Source: Chelydra serpentina (lineage: Eukaryota; Chordata; Testudines; Chelydridae). Taken from it: a stretch of DNA of 64,000 bases. Below, piece after piece: positions 53,550 to 64,000 of the stretch (the stretch's first letter is position 1; every line of letters begins with the position of its first letter). Position numbers and translations under genes: made by a program. A model generated the notes under the pieces. It did no database searches, had not been told where the DNA came from, and worked only from the letters and a program-made list of their open reading frames with translations. The DNA lies in contig JBAIAC010000055.1 in NCBI GenBank assembly GCA_037349315.1, forward strand, positions 124,001 to 188,000. The letters are read 5' to 3'.

Positions 53550-56500
53550 CTGTGGAGAAAAAGGGGATGCTACGGAATCCACCCAGAACAGAGAGCAACC
53601 CTTCCTGAGAAAATACTGAGACTGCAAGATGCCTAATTAGATGTGCCAGTCAGTTACATCAACAGGGTACAGGCTCTCGGAAGGCAGGTCTGGCCAGGCA
53701 AATTGTGGCAGTGTGCGCTCTTTAACCTGTAAAGGGACAGCCTAGGTGCGGTCAAGGAAAACACCAGAAGGAAACTGCTCTACGTTGCAGGCCCCAGGCC
53801 ACTCATGCCCTGAGCCCTACAGACTTTGCTTTTCTGACTGTCAGTTTGGTTGGTTGGTTGCTCTGACTCACAGCTCAGAGGTAAGGGCCTTAAGAACTGG
53901 GTCAAGTGGCTCCTTCCCTGCCCTGATGCCTCAGGGAAATGGAGACAGACTGCCTGCCTCCCATGACAATGAAAGAACTAGGAACTCCTGCCTGGGGTTG
54001 TTTTGGAGGCCTTCTTAAAGGGGACACTGTCAGTTTGGTTTTGGCCTCCCCCTTCTCAGTTCCTGTAAAGACACAGCCAGCTGCACAAAGATGGGATCCT
54101 TATGCTGCAGAATTTCATCATCCACACCCCCCTTCAACGGCTTGCCATGCAGACCAAGGCCCGGACGTTAAATATCCCCATGGCCAGTTAAACTCACATG
54201 TTCGCGAGCTCAGTCAGGGCACCCTGGTACTTCAGATACTCCGTCTTCCCAAAGACCTGAACGCAAACGGAAGAGCGCCTTAGAGATCCTGGACTGCATT
54301 GTCCGTGGTCCTGCTCGCAGCAGCAGGCAGAACAGAGGGGAATTGTGTGCAATGCTGCGAGGTGAAAGACCTGGCTCTGCGGGAATCCACCCCCTTCACA
54401 AAGACCAAAGAGAAAACCTGGACGGACACTCACCCCAGTCCCATAGCGTGCAGTGTCATACCCATCCAGGAGGGTGTCAATCAAGGTTTTGCGGATGCCT
54501 CTGAATGGAGTGCTGGAATTTCTCAGCTCCAACAGGTAGGCATGGAAATTCTTTCCCATTAAGGACTGGGGGTGTCGGCCTTCTACATAAAATGGGATCT
54601 CTGAAAAAACAAAGCGACACAATGATGCCAGTGACAGGCAGGTCAGAGTGTGACACACACTCCAGGGGGCCTGGAAGAGAGCGGGTCCTCATGAGTGACC
54701 CAAACTCCTCCTTCTGCACCTCTGCCTTTCTGACAGAGGCACCATACAGCAGAGACCAGGTTCTTGCTGCAAGCAGAGAGACTGAAGCTAGGATGGTTCC
54801 ATGAATCACTGCATCAAAAGGGAGCACATGAAAGACACTTGACAGCCAAAGTCTGCAGAAGCCTGTGCTAATTTGGGGAGTTTCTCAGAAAATCAAGCCC
54901 AGGTGTCTCAAATTGGACACCCCCACCCTGACAGTGAGGCACACAACTGTGGGATCCTTTCGAAAAGCCAGGCAGCGCAGTATTTGAGAAATGTCTTTTC
55001 CTGTGACACTGTAGATAACGTAGACAGGAAAGACTCGGTGTAAATAACTTCCTATGGCTTCTGCTGTCTGTTACGGTCTATATTTTATTCACCTTGGACA
55101 CTGATTAACCACATCAAATTAGCTTCTACTTCACTTTGTGTGGGTCATGTACTAGCTTTCATGAGAACGTCTGTGCTAGCGAGGACCCCAATTCCTTGGC
55201 TGGGACCCCTCCCACCTAGGGATATGGTGGCAGCCCCCAGGCTGAGAACCCTTGTGCTAGCACAAGGCTATTGGCCTTGGCTCCGGTGGCATGTCCCGCG
55301 ACTGGCCAAGCTCCCCACCTAAAGGCTCTCTCTTACCAGAAGCTCTGATGGCGTCCAGTGCCTTCATTCTGTACAAGTAGTTATAGCAACCTGGAAAAGA
55401 GACACACAGACTAGTCTGGAGAAAGAACACACACACACACCCCAGCAAGTTGGCACAAGCGGGGGCTGCGTGAACAGGAGATTATCCTGTTGGAGCCTTT
55501 CCCCCAGCAATGAGGCTAGCCCCATGCAAATCGCAGAAGACACTAATCCGATTATGCAGCACCAATGGTAACTGACAATCAGTTTCCTTTGTCTGGGGGT
55601 TTCTGTTCTGCTTGGTGAGAAAGGTAAAGCCTGGAGTGTCAGACCAGAGGTGGCCCAGACAGCTGTACACCCTAGGCCAGGGGTCGGCAACCTGTCAGAC
55701 GTAGTGTGCCGAGTCTTCATGTATTCACTCGAATTTAAGGTTTCGCGTGCCGGTAATACATTTTAATGTTTTTAGAAGGTCTCGTTATACAAGTCTATAA
55801 TATACAACTAAACTATTGTTGTATGTAAAGTAAATAAGGTTTTAAGAAGCTTCATTTAAAATTAAATTAAAATGCAGAGCCCCCCAGACCGGTGGCCAGG
55901 ACCCAGGCAGTGTGAGTGCCACTGAAAATCCGCTCGGGTGCCGCCTTTGGCACCCGTGCCATGGGGTGCCTACCCCTGCCCTAGGCTGTGGCTGCCTTCC
56001 TCTGTGATACGGCAGAGCTGAATAGCTTCATTTCAGCCTGTGTGGTGGGAGCCTTGGTCCCCACCGGCTGCTTCTGTGTATTAAGGACAGGGGCAGGGCT
56101 GCAATCGGCTTGATTTTAACCAAGCCAGAGTAACGGTTAGGGATCCTGCCAGGTTCTGGTGTGACAGGCTGCATGGTCACCATGAGCCGCTCAGCAACAG
56201 CACCACCTGCCCCAGGGGGAACGACTGTGCCCAGACAGCAGGTCAGTGAATACTATGGGGAGAGCCCGACAGGCTCCAAAGCTCGCAACGTCACTTCAGA
56301 ATTCCCGGATTCCGAGAGCAGTAGCGGGGCTGATATTTGCATTGTGGAGGTTGGAAGGCTGAACAGGGAGCCCCTGGATCATCCTCCCCCTCCACCCAAT
56401 ATACTCATCAATAAGTTAGGGTGCAAATATTTAGAAGACACGGTACATTGGCTTCCTGGTGTCTCTAGCTGCAGGAGCCTGGCATCATCTTCAGCCAGCA

Positions 56501-59188
56501 GTCTGGGTTCATACTTAATGTCCTGTACCCTTGAGAGGCGAACGTCAATTTCCTCTTTCAGGTCCTGTCCAGAAGAGAACAATAGCATCTTACATTTAGA
56601 GAGCACTCTCCTTCCCAAAGCACCTATGAATGCCAATGGACAGGGATCACTGCACCCAGCCCCGAGATGCAGCAATTATTTAACACTAGAAAGTAACGCT
56701 CTGCAACCACTGAATGCAGGAAGTGAAGAGTCCCATAGTCGAGGAGAATTCAGAGAGTCAGAGCACAACTATCAGGCCTGGTGTCCACTTAAAAGTTAGG
56801 TCAACATAGCTATGGCGCTCAGGGGTGTGAAAAAGCCACGCCGCAGCTACGCCGACCTAGCCCCACGAGTAGGCGCAGCTAGGCTGACTGAAGAACGCTT
56901 TCATTGACCCAGCTATCATCGGGGAGGTGGAGCTCCTACCGCGACAGAAAAACCCCACTGGTCACTGCAGGAAGACTCTGCGCTACAGCCGTACACGGGC
57001 ATAGCTACGGTGCCAGAGCTGTGCCGCTGTAGTGCTCAGAGTGTAGACGGGGCCATCAGAGCTTTCCTTTAGCCAGGACACCACAGCTAATGTCCTGACT
57101 CTTACAAAGTGCATCACAGAATCTTTCACGAGAGCATTGATTTTAAGACTCATCAGAAAGATGGTAGCCTCCCGGAGCAGGGCATTCCTTAGTTCCCAGC
57201 TAGAGCACTGGGGTCAGTAGTGAATCGTGGGGAAAAGAAGGGCCAAGACCATTTCCTCCAGCACCTGGCTGTTCCCTGAAGGTCTCCCATCTAAGAACTG
57301 GCCCTCTTTAGCTTGGGATGTAGCTGCAGCATATGAAAATAGGAAACATCAATAAACACGAAGCCTTATCTAAATAAGCAAATTGACCCCCCCCCAAAGC
57401 GTAACTTCCCCCTGCAGCCAATAGGAGGCAAACCCCACAAACCGACCTTGGGGGCGTGTTGTCCAACCGGCACATGGGGCCCCCGGCGGGACTTCATGGC
57501 GAAGCGCATTATCTGTCTTTTCACGAAGATGAACAGCAGCACAAACACCTAGTTAAACGCAGCGAACAGAAAAGCGGTTAGACCCCAGCACCAGAGCCCA
57601 AATCCATTTGCCTCATAGGCCAAAGCACCTGCCGCACCTGCCCTGGGGCCTGGCCTCCCCCCCCCCCCTCCGCACTGAGTCAAGCCTGGAGCGTCCAATA
57701 CCAGGTTACCAAGGGCCGGCTTTGGCAGCTGCTGGAGGACAAGTCTCCAGCGCAGAAGCCCGGGGGTGTGTGGGGGGGGTTTGATTTCAGAGCAGCGGCC
57801 ATGGAGCCTGAGTGTACAGCCCGCAATGACCATTTTAAAGGGGCTACATCCCCCCCTCCCCCAGCAGCCGCCCCTGTGTGTGGGGGAGATGATACTTGAG
57901 AGATCTCACCCCCCCCCATGGGGGCCTCCCAATCCCCCCCCCGGCTGGCAGGGTGCCCCTCCCCCCAAGGGGATCCAAACGGGTCCCCAAGACCTCCCCC
58001 CACTATAGGGGCCTCCCAATCCTGCCCCCGGCTGACAGGGTGCCCCTCCCCCCAAGAGGATCCAAACGGGACCCCAGGGTAGGACCCCCCCACTATAGGG
58101 GCCTCCCAATCCCCCCCCCCGGCTGACAGGGTGCCCCTCCCCCCAAGGGGATCCAAACGGGTCCCCAGGGTAGGACCCCCCCACTATAGGGGCCTCCCAA
58201 TCCCCCCCCCCCCGGCCGACAGGGTGCCCCTCCCCCCAAGGGGATCCAAACGGGACCCCAGGGTAGGACCCCCCCACTATAGGGGCCTCCCAATCCCCCC
58301 CCCCGGCCGACAGGGTGCCCCTCCCCCCAAGGGGATCCAAACGGGACCCCAGGGTAGGACCCCCCCACTATAGGGGCCTCCCAATCCCCCCCCCCGGCTG
58401 ACAGGGTGCCCCTCCCCCCAAGGGGATCCAAACGGGACCCCAGGGTAGGACCCCCCCACTATAGGGGCCTCCCAATCCCCCCCCCCCGGCTGACAGGGTG
58501 CCCCTCCCCCCAAGGGGATCCAAACGGGTCCCCAAGACCTCCCCCCACTATAGGGGCCTCCCAATCCCACCCCCGGCTGACAGGGTGCCCCTCCCCCCAA
58601 GAGGATCCAAACGGGACCCCAGGGTAGGACCCCCCCACTATAGGGGCCTCCCAATGCCCCCCCCCGGCCGACAGGGTGCCCCTCCCCCCAAGGGGATCCA
58701 AACGGGACCCCAGGGTAGGACCCCCCCACTAGAGGGGCCTCCCAATCCCCCCCCCCCGGCTGACAGGGTGCCCCTCCCCCCAAGGGGATCCAAACGGGTC
58801 CCCAAGACCTCCCCCCACTATAGGGGCCTCCCAATCCCACCCCCGGCTGACAGGGTGCCCCTCCCCCCAAGGGGATCCAAACGGGACCCCAGAGTAGGAC
58901 CCCCCCACTATAGGGGCCTCCCAATCCCCCCCCCGGCTGACAGGGTGCCCCTCCCCGCAAGGGGATCCAAACGGGACCCCAGGGTAGGACCCCCCACTAT
59001 AGGGGCCTCCCAATCTCCCCCCCCCCACGCCTCCTCCACGCTCGACGTGGGGCTCACGGCCGGCGCCTCGCTCCGCCCCTCTCCGCCGGGCTCCCCCTCA
59101 GGCCGGGCCCGGTGCTCACCAGGCTCCCGTAGGCCATCACCAGCACCACGTTGACCCCGGAGAGCCAGTTGCTGCCGGACGCCGCCAT
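53351..59188 (-). CDS. C1orf43: C1orf43 membrane protein (NICE-3), spliced, complete
   Basis: Single-pass membrane protein reported at Golgi and mitochondria and linked to phagocytosis in screens (from memory); the molecular activity is not settled. Seven coding exons: 59188-59120 (69 bases), 57548-57447 (102), 56564-56447 (118), 55390-55337 (54), 54600-54434 (167), 54256-54198 (59) and 53549-53351 (199 with TGA). They join without frameshift to 255 aa; human is about 253. The N-terminus MAASGSNWLSGVNVVLVMAY begins a hydrophobic helix (about residues 12-32) followed by a basic stretch KRQIMRFAMKSRRG, which suggests the C-terminal part is cytosolic. The C-terminus ends DNYNTLESTL, as in human. 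One visible change: the exon 3/4 junction gives SQCCYNY where I recall SCYNY in human. Confidence 0.97.
54198..54256 (-). CDS. C1orf43: C1orf43 coding exon 6
   Basis: Encodes VFGKTEYLKYQGALTELAN plus two bases of Ile. Acceptor 'gcgttcag', donor GTGAGT. Confidence 0.95.
54434..54600 (-). CDS. C1orf43: C1orf43 coding exon 5
   Basis: Encodes EIPFYVEGRHPQSLMGKNFH and continues to DGYDTARYGTG, 55 whole codons after a split Glu. Acceptor 'ttttttcag', donor GTGAGT. Confidence 0.97.
55337..55390 (-). CDS. C1orf43: C1orf43 coding exon 4
   Basis: Encodes CYNYLYRMKALDAIRAS, flanked by split codons. 54 bases, acceptor 'tttccag', donor GTAAGA. Confidence 0.96.
55391..56446 (-). other. C1orf43: C1orf43 intron 3
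   Basis: Contains a complete non-autonomous hAT element (55678-55978). The rest shows no recognised feature. Confidence 0.7.
55678..55978. mobile_element. hAT-type non-autonomous DNA transposon with intact TSD
   Basis: 301 bases. Left end 'caggggtcggcaacctgtca'; right end, read inversely, 'caggggtaggcacc'. The 8-bp duplication CCCTAGGC lies on both sides (55670-55677 and 55979-55986) without a mismatch, the size made by hAT transposases. The interior is A+T-rich with no coding frame. Confidence 0.85.
56447..56564 (-). CDS. C1orf43: C1orf43 coding exon 3
   Basis: Encodes DLKEEIDVRLSRVQDIKYEP and continues to LQLETPGSQ, plus one base. Acceptor 'tctggacag', donor GTACCG (weaker than the others). 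Confidence 0.95.
56775..57054. mobile_element. MITE-like DNA transposon, near full length
   Basis: Left end 'ggcctggtgtccacttaaaa'; right end, read inversely, 'ggccccgtctacactctgag'; 'atca' flanks both ends. The internal 'caggggtgtgaaaaagccac' resembles the copy at 15541-15770. Lies in C1orf43 intron 2. Confidence 0.6.
57447..57548 (-). CDS. C1orf43: C1orf43 coding exon 2
   Basis: Encodes VFVLLFIFVKRQIMRFAMKS and continues to HVPVGQHAPK, 34 whole codons. It completes the membrane helix and the basic flank. Acceptor 'ttaactag', donor GTCGGT. Confidence 0.97.
57905..59025. repeat. Minisatellite, about 90 bp x 12, in C1orf43 intron 1
   Basis: 'actataggggcctcccaatc', C run, 'acagggtgcccctcccccca' and 'ggggatccaaacgggacccc'. 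Unit starts at 58003, 58093, 58184, 58277, 58368, 58459, 58548, 58638, 58729, 58818, 58908 and 58997, with a partial unit before. Spacing 89-93, varying mainly in the C runs. A variant unit (ggtccccaagacctcc in place of gaccccagggtagga) recurs at irregular intervals. Transcribed as G-rich RNA starting about 95 bases past exon 1. Confidence 0.97.
59120..59188 (-). CDS. C1orf43: C1orf43 coding exon 1
   Basis: ATG at 59188-59186. 23 codons, MAASGSNWLSGVNVVLVMAY plus GSL, donor GTGAGC. Lies in the CpG island. The start is set by match to the conserved N-terminus. Confidence 0.97.
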
Positions 59189-59470
59189 CCCCGGCCCGGC
59201 CCGGCCCGGGGCCCCGCAACAACATGGCGGCCGCTGAGGCCACGGTGCGCTCCCGTCACGTGACGCGGGCGGGTGGGAGGGGCGCGCCGGCCAACCGCCA
59301 GAAGCCACGTGACCCAGGGAGGGCCAAGGAGAGGCGCGAGGCCGAGCCACGTGACAGGCGGGAAGCGGCGACAGAGGCGCCCGCCGGGGTCACGTGGCGG
59401 GGGGGCGGCCTGAGGCCGGCCTGGCCCCGCCTTTTCCCGGGTCACGTGATGGGGCGGGCGCCGCTGGGTA
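59189..59470. promoter_or_regulatory. C1orf43/UBAP2L divergent CpG promoter with five E-boxes
   Basis: CACGTG at 59257-59262, 59306-59311, 59348-59353, 59391-59396 and 59443-59448. The first is the 10-base palindrome GTCACGTGAC (59255-59264), and four of the five are followed by A or preceded by GT in CLEAR-like fashion. A YY1-like AACATGGCGGC lies at 59222-59232. No TATA box. Confidence 0.7.
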
Positions 59471-59494
59471 GTTGTCAGTGTGGTGGAGACTCAG
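59461..59494 (+). other. UBAP2L: Probable non-coding first exon end of UBAP2L
   Basis: Plus strand 'gtggtggagactcag' followed by the donor GTAAAG at 59495, directly across the shared promoter from C1orf43. UBAP2L is the divergent neighbour in human and starts with a non-coding exon (from memory). The 5' end is not defined by sequence. Confidence 0.5.
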
Positions 59495-61263
59495 GTAAAG
59501 TTGGCAACGCGGAGGCGGTGGCGGCCCCGGTAATTGCGCGCGGCCCCTTTAAATCCCGGCCCCGGCAGGGCGCCCCCCCGTCAGCCGGGGGAGGGCGGCA
59601 GCGGCCGGCGCGGGGCCCCCCGGCCAGGGGGAGGCGGCCCCGGCCCCCCTCCCTGCCCGGATCCGGACGCCGTGCGGCGGGTTTTGTTTATGGTCGGGTT
59701 CGCGGCCTAGTGGGCCCGGCCGAAGCCGGGGGCTCGCGTAGTGCGCGCGGCCGGGCCCAGGGAGGGGGTCGTGGGCAGGCGGCCGGGCCCGGGGCCGGGG
59801 GCGGCGGGGATGGTGGGGGGCGGGGAATGGCGGCAGCGGCCATGAGGGCGGAAGCGGCGCCGCGGCCGGGCTCCTCACCCCCCGGTCCCGCCCCGTCCTG
59901 CCGGCTCGGGGAGGCCCGGCCTGGCCCCGCGCCCTCGGAGCTCGGCCGCTGCCGGCCTTGACCTCCCCGCCGGATGGAGCTCCCTGGCTGCGGCCCTTGC
60001 CCCGCACAATGCCCAGGCAGCTGGCTGCTCCCCCCCGGGCCGTGCACTCACTCCCCTGACCGCGCTTCTTGCCCCTTGCGCTTGCCCGGGTGTCTGGCTG
60101 GGGAGGCAGCAGCGCCTCCCCCCCCCGCAATGGACGTGCAGCCCGCTGGCTGATCCCTTCCCCGTCTGGGGGCAGCCTCTCCAAGCCACCCTTGCTGGCC
60201 TCCGGATCCTGCACTGGGGTGAGCGCACCAGTGCCTGAATAGATCCACCCTCTTCACTGCTGTTGGCCCTAAGGGCGTGAAACCTTTCTGGTCCTGTGGG
60301 CGGCTCATCCCCATTGTCTGCTGCTGGATCTGCCCTTCTCTCTCCCAAGCAGACTGATGCCTGTGCCGGCCACTGGGAACTTCCCCGCGACTCCTATCTA
60401 GAATTCTCATCCTGTCATTGCCCAGTGTCTCCTTTTACCCCAGGGGCTGTCCTAGTGTCCTGCTGGTAGATATAACAATGGTGGATTTATTTCAGCAGCG
60501 CTCCGTGTACCAGATTGTTTTAGAAAGGCACTTCTGACAGCTTGTAGCAATTGTGCAGACGCTTATGTGTGGCACCCTTTGCTCAGGTGGGCTCTAACAG
60601 GCTTTACTGACTGTATATGCAAACCATAACTATACGCAGTATCATAGTACCCAACGCTAACACATCTCTGGGCTGGAACAGGGTGAATTAAAGGAAAAAA
60701 TCCAGCCTTGTACACTTCTGTAGTTCCCTGCATCTCATGCATTTATTACATAACATGCTCCCCACAATCCAGCATGATCTTAGGTTAGGCAGAGCTCTAA
60801 TTACCAATATGTTTTCAGGAACCTGCAGCAACTTGGAATAATAATAATATTTAGTACCTATAGCTGGCTATATCTCCTGAAGGATCATTCCATTTCATTG
60901 GCATCCCACCAGCTCAGAATCGCATGTTACAGGATATTTATGTAGCCTTTGAAACAATCTATTCAGAGCTTTCCAGTAAAAAAAAATGGCTGCTAATACT
61001 ACATTAAGATTTGCAAAAATCTGTAATCTCTAGACCCATGAATTATTTCATCCATAACTAAAATGTACTTGCTGCTTTGCGAAATGTGGCATAACCCTTA
61101 CAGAATATCCCTCTGTGCCCGGCTCTTTCCGGTGCACAGGCTCCCCAGCAGTGCAGAATAATCATTCTAAATACTTTGCCCTTCTGTAGTCCTTTCATCT
61201 GAGACCTCAGAGCCTTTTGCAAATGTTAATTAAGCTTCATGGAGGGGGTGTGAAAAATATCAT

Positions 61264-61380
61264 CGTTCCCTTCTAACGGATAGGGAAACTGAGGCTGAGT
61301 CATGCTGTGATTTGCCTAAAGTCACCCAGGAAGTCTGGCAGAGCTGGGAATAGAACCCAGGTCACCTGAATCTGTTTTGC
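61264..61380 (+). repeat. MIR-type SINE fragment
   Basis: Contains 'agggaaactgaggctgagtc', 'cctaaagtcacccaggaagt' and 'gggaatagaacccaggtcac', the classic MIR core order. Confidence 0.7.
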
Positions 61381-63224
61381 GCTCTGAACACTTCTTGTAA
61401 TCATGCATTTGACTGAGAGATCACTGCTCTACAAAATGCAACTGAGCCAGGGTTTTTGATGGAACACATAGATTATTATTAATGTTGCATTCTTCTGTCT
61501 CTCTTTTTCCCCGAAGACCTCAAAATACCTACTAGCCTGCATAGACAGGAATCTCTTCTACCTATGAAATGAAAAGCAGTGGCAATTAAGTACAGAAAAT
61601 GAAGAGTAACTGCAGAGTAAATTACTAAAAACAAAGTTAAAATGGTGGTAAATTAAATTGCAAGCTCCTTGAGGTGTAGTGGTTGTGTCATAACATGGTT
61701 GTTGAGCATTGTGGCTTTGTCTGATGCTATGTAGTGTGTTTCCATTTTTGACATATAATTCAGAAGTCAAACTGATTTGATAATGTTTTTCATTTCTCTA
61801 GTTCATTTCACTATTTTATTTATATAGCATCTGCCTCATAGTATAAGATGCTTTGCAATATAAAAAGAAATATACAGGTGAAATGAGTGACCAAAATACC
61901 AGTTAGCAACTTCAGGTAGATCAGATTGTTGCTGTTTCTGTGTAGTAGAGTTTCAGATGTCAGACTACTGGACTAAAATTTTGCATAGTGCTTAATCCCT
62001 AAGGATTCCGAAGTGCTGCACAAACTAGAGTATGATCCTGAAGTGAATTGTTGGTAGGTGGAACCCTGGGCCTACACAGAGCTCATTTCAGGGTTGGGAT
62101 CAGAACAGATACTTCTATCAGTAGTTGCTTGCTGAGCTTTGTACATAGTGGTTATTTAATTCACCACTGAGATGCTGCTGTGCCAGGATTGGAACATGGC
62201 AGCTGTTAAAACAGTGCCTAGGAACTGCATAAGGGTTTAGGACAAGAAAGCAATAGAACCATATCCTACTGAAATTGCAGATTAAGTTACTGCAGTATGA
62301 AACATGCAGTATGACTTCCCTCTGGGCCTGCTATTCTGATGCCAAATTTAGTTTAATATGATAACTTGTTTGTCTGTGAAATACTTAGTACTGGAGTAGA
62401 TGTACTAGTGAGGAATAAGAGTAATGCTAGGGGAAGAATCGGGTATGGGAGGAGGGGTAGTTTGCTAAATAGCCTGAGATGGCTTTTCGTTTTCTGACTT
62501 CTATTAAAGTTTTTGCAGTGCTTTAAGGAGGGGGGAAAAAAAGTTTTCTTCATTGACTCTACCCCCAAATGTTCTTCTTGAGCAATGAGCCCCGTAGCAC
62601 AGATTAGTATGCTTTGTATTAGGCAGTGATACTGTTAAAGCCATACTGGCAAATGATCAGGCTTATATGTTAGTGACAGCAGTATAAATTCAGAGGAAAC
62701 CATCCGTCTGTATTGTCTGAAGGTGTTTCGGGTATTGGAAGGGAAGGTGGAACTTGGTAAGTCTAAATGTTGTTCACAAAGTCTGAAAGTTAATTGTTCC
62801 CTGCACACACACACACTCAGCCTGATCATGCGCATGTAGTACATTTCATACAACAAGAAATGTCTGTAATACTCAGCATTTCTGCAGCACATCACAAACA
62901 CGAATCCTCACAGCTACACTTGTAAGGTAGGTCCCCCAAAACCTCCCCCAAGGTACCTCAATATCCATCTTCCACTCCCACCCCCCCTTATAATCTCCTT
63001 TGCAGTGGTGCCTACAGAATACTTGACAACAGTTAGGCTCCTGGTGCACTGAGACAACAGCCTCCCGTGCTAACCAATATTGTCTCATTGTTTCCTGGTG
63101 TTCCTCCTCTGTGTGTATCCATCTCTTGTCTGTACTTGGATTTTAAGATGCTTGGGGCCGAGATTATCTTCTTGTTCTGTTTTTGTATAGTGCGCAGCAC
63201 AGTTGGTCCCGGTAAAGGCAGGTG

Positions 63225-63315
63225 ATTGTTACCCCCATGTTACAGACTGGAAAAGCGAGGCAGAGGTTGTGATTTGTCACAGGGTATCAGTCTGAGCTAG
63301 AACTCCGGAGTGCTG
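63225..63315 (+). repeat. MIR-type SINE fragment
   Basis: Contains 'acccccatgttacagactgg', then 'gaggcagaggttgtgatttg' and 'gctagaactccggag', a MIR-like order. Confidence 0.55.
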
Positions 63316-64000
63316 AGGTGATTTGTGTCAAACGTTATTTGGCAATAAGATTTTTGCAGCCTTGCCCAACAGGTAACAGATTTTATTGCTGAAGGAACTG
63401 AGCAAGATCTGGAAGTTTCAAAAAGTTCTGGAAAATCAGTATTATTTCAGAGTCTTTGTATGTTTAAATAGCTGCAAGATGTGGCTATCCCAAGTTGGTG
63501 GCCGACTTGACCATTTGTGGGAAGATTGCATTAGAAGCGTGCATTCAAGTGAACAACAGAAGCTGGTACAGCTGGAGCAGCAAAATAGTCTTGCAGGTTT
63601 ACAAACACAGTGCAAAGCTAACTGTAAGGGCTTCTGCTTTGTGCTCCAAAGGAAAGATCTAGTTGCACTGTGTCTACTCACTGTCTTTGAAGATTGAGAT
63701 TTCCCATCCCTTAGCACTGCCTCATGCAGGGAGGCTTTTCACGCGCTCCACCCTCCTACAGTACATTGGTTCCCACTTGGGGACACACAAGTGATCTCCA
63801 TGAATAAAGTTTCAGAGAAGATACTGATCACTTGTTTCTCTTGCTGGGGTTTCCTATCCAATACCTGTCTGCATGCATTATTTGTTCCTTCTTCGATTAG
63901 GGAAGTCCCACATGCAGCTACTGAAGGGCCTGTCCTCCAGAGGCAAATAGCCTTATTACCCCACTGGTAAAGTATTAAGTTCAAAGTTAGCTCAGAGGCT

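Larger units (their letters stand above)
59495..64000 (+). other. UBAP2L: Probable UBAP2L first intron, no coding exon seen
   Basis: CpG-rich to about 60.06 kb, then A+T-rich. I looked for the UBAP2L N-terminus (MMTSVGTNRARGNWEQPQNQ as I recall it) and did not find it. MIR-like fragments lie at 61264-61380 and 63225-63315. No other feature is recognised. Confidence 0.5.

Noticed and set aside
56161..56799. 212-aa plus-strand open frame
   Set aside because: It is antisense to C1orf43 exon 3 and its introns; no homology or promoter seen.
57680..59154. Gly/Pro-rich open frames of up to 227 aa
   Set aside because: They are readings of the 90-bp array, which is intronic in C1orf43; unit lengths of 89-93 shift the frame repeatedly.
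59495..64000. UBAP2L coding exons
   Set aside because: The expected N-terminal residues are in no frame here; they probably lie beyond the window.

Overview
This is a vertebrate nuclear genomic window, most likely from a cryptodiran (hidden-necked) turtle. The genes are split into short exons with GT/AG borders. The repeats are those I associate with turtles and archosaurs: a tRNA-derived Cry-type SINE (11.34-11.51 kb), a CR1 3' end (32.50-32.75 kb), several MITE-like elements sharing 'gtctacact' ends, and a hAT element with an intact 8-bp target duplication. The gene order TPM3 - MIR190B - CFAP141 (C1orf189) - C1orf43 - UBAP2L matches human 1q21.3 as I remember it. GC is high and minisatellites are unusually dense, as expected of a gene-rich small chromosome.

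Layout. 1-2.28 kb: no gene recognised. 2.3-34.9 kb, minus strand: the complete tropomyosin-3 gene (TPM3), with both promoters and first exons (1a muscle, 1b cytoplasmic), exons 2b-5, the alternative pair 6a/6b, exons 7 and 8, and three alternative last exons (9a, 9c, 9d). Joined on paper these give exact tropomyosin lengths: 284 aa for the long muscle form and 248 or 247 aa for short forms. 37.7-41.05 kb, minus strand: the mir-190b hairpin, inside what looks like a compact two-exon non-coding gene with TATA box, splice donor, branch point, acceptor and poly(A) signal. 48.16-50.88 kb, minus strand: CFAP141, a small ciliary microtubule inner protein, in four coding exons (115 aa) with RFX X-box-like sites just upstream. 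52.3-59.2 kb, minus strand: C1orf43 in seven coding exons (255 aa). 59.19-59.5 kb: a CpG-rich divergent promoter shared by C1orf43 and, probably, UBAP2L, carrying five CACGTG E-boxes at roughly even spacing. 59.5-64 kb: probably the first UBAP2L intron; no coding exon is visible.

Six minisatellites lie between or inside the genes: about 70 bp x5 at 25.5 kb, 66 bp x6 at 30.4 kb, 64 bp x6 at 42 kb, about 77 bp x11 at 44.1-44.96 kb, 59 bp x4 at 52.05-52.3 kb, and about 90 bp x12 at 57.9-59.02 kb. They create many long but meaningless open frames.

I found no novel protein system. The most interesting signals are regulatory: the pri-mir-190b gene model, the E-box array at the C1orf43/UBAP2L promoter, X-boxes at CFAP141 and at the TPM3 cytoplasmic promoter, and a 64-bp repeat carrying a phased E-box upstream of the mir-190b promoter.
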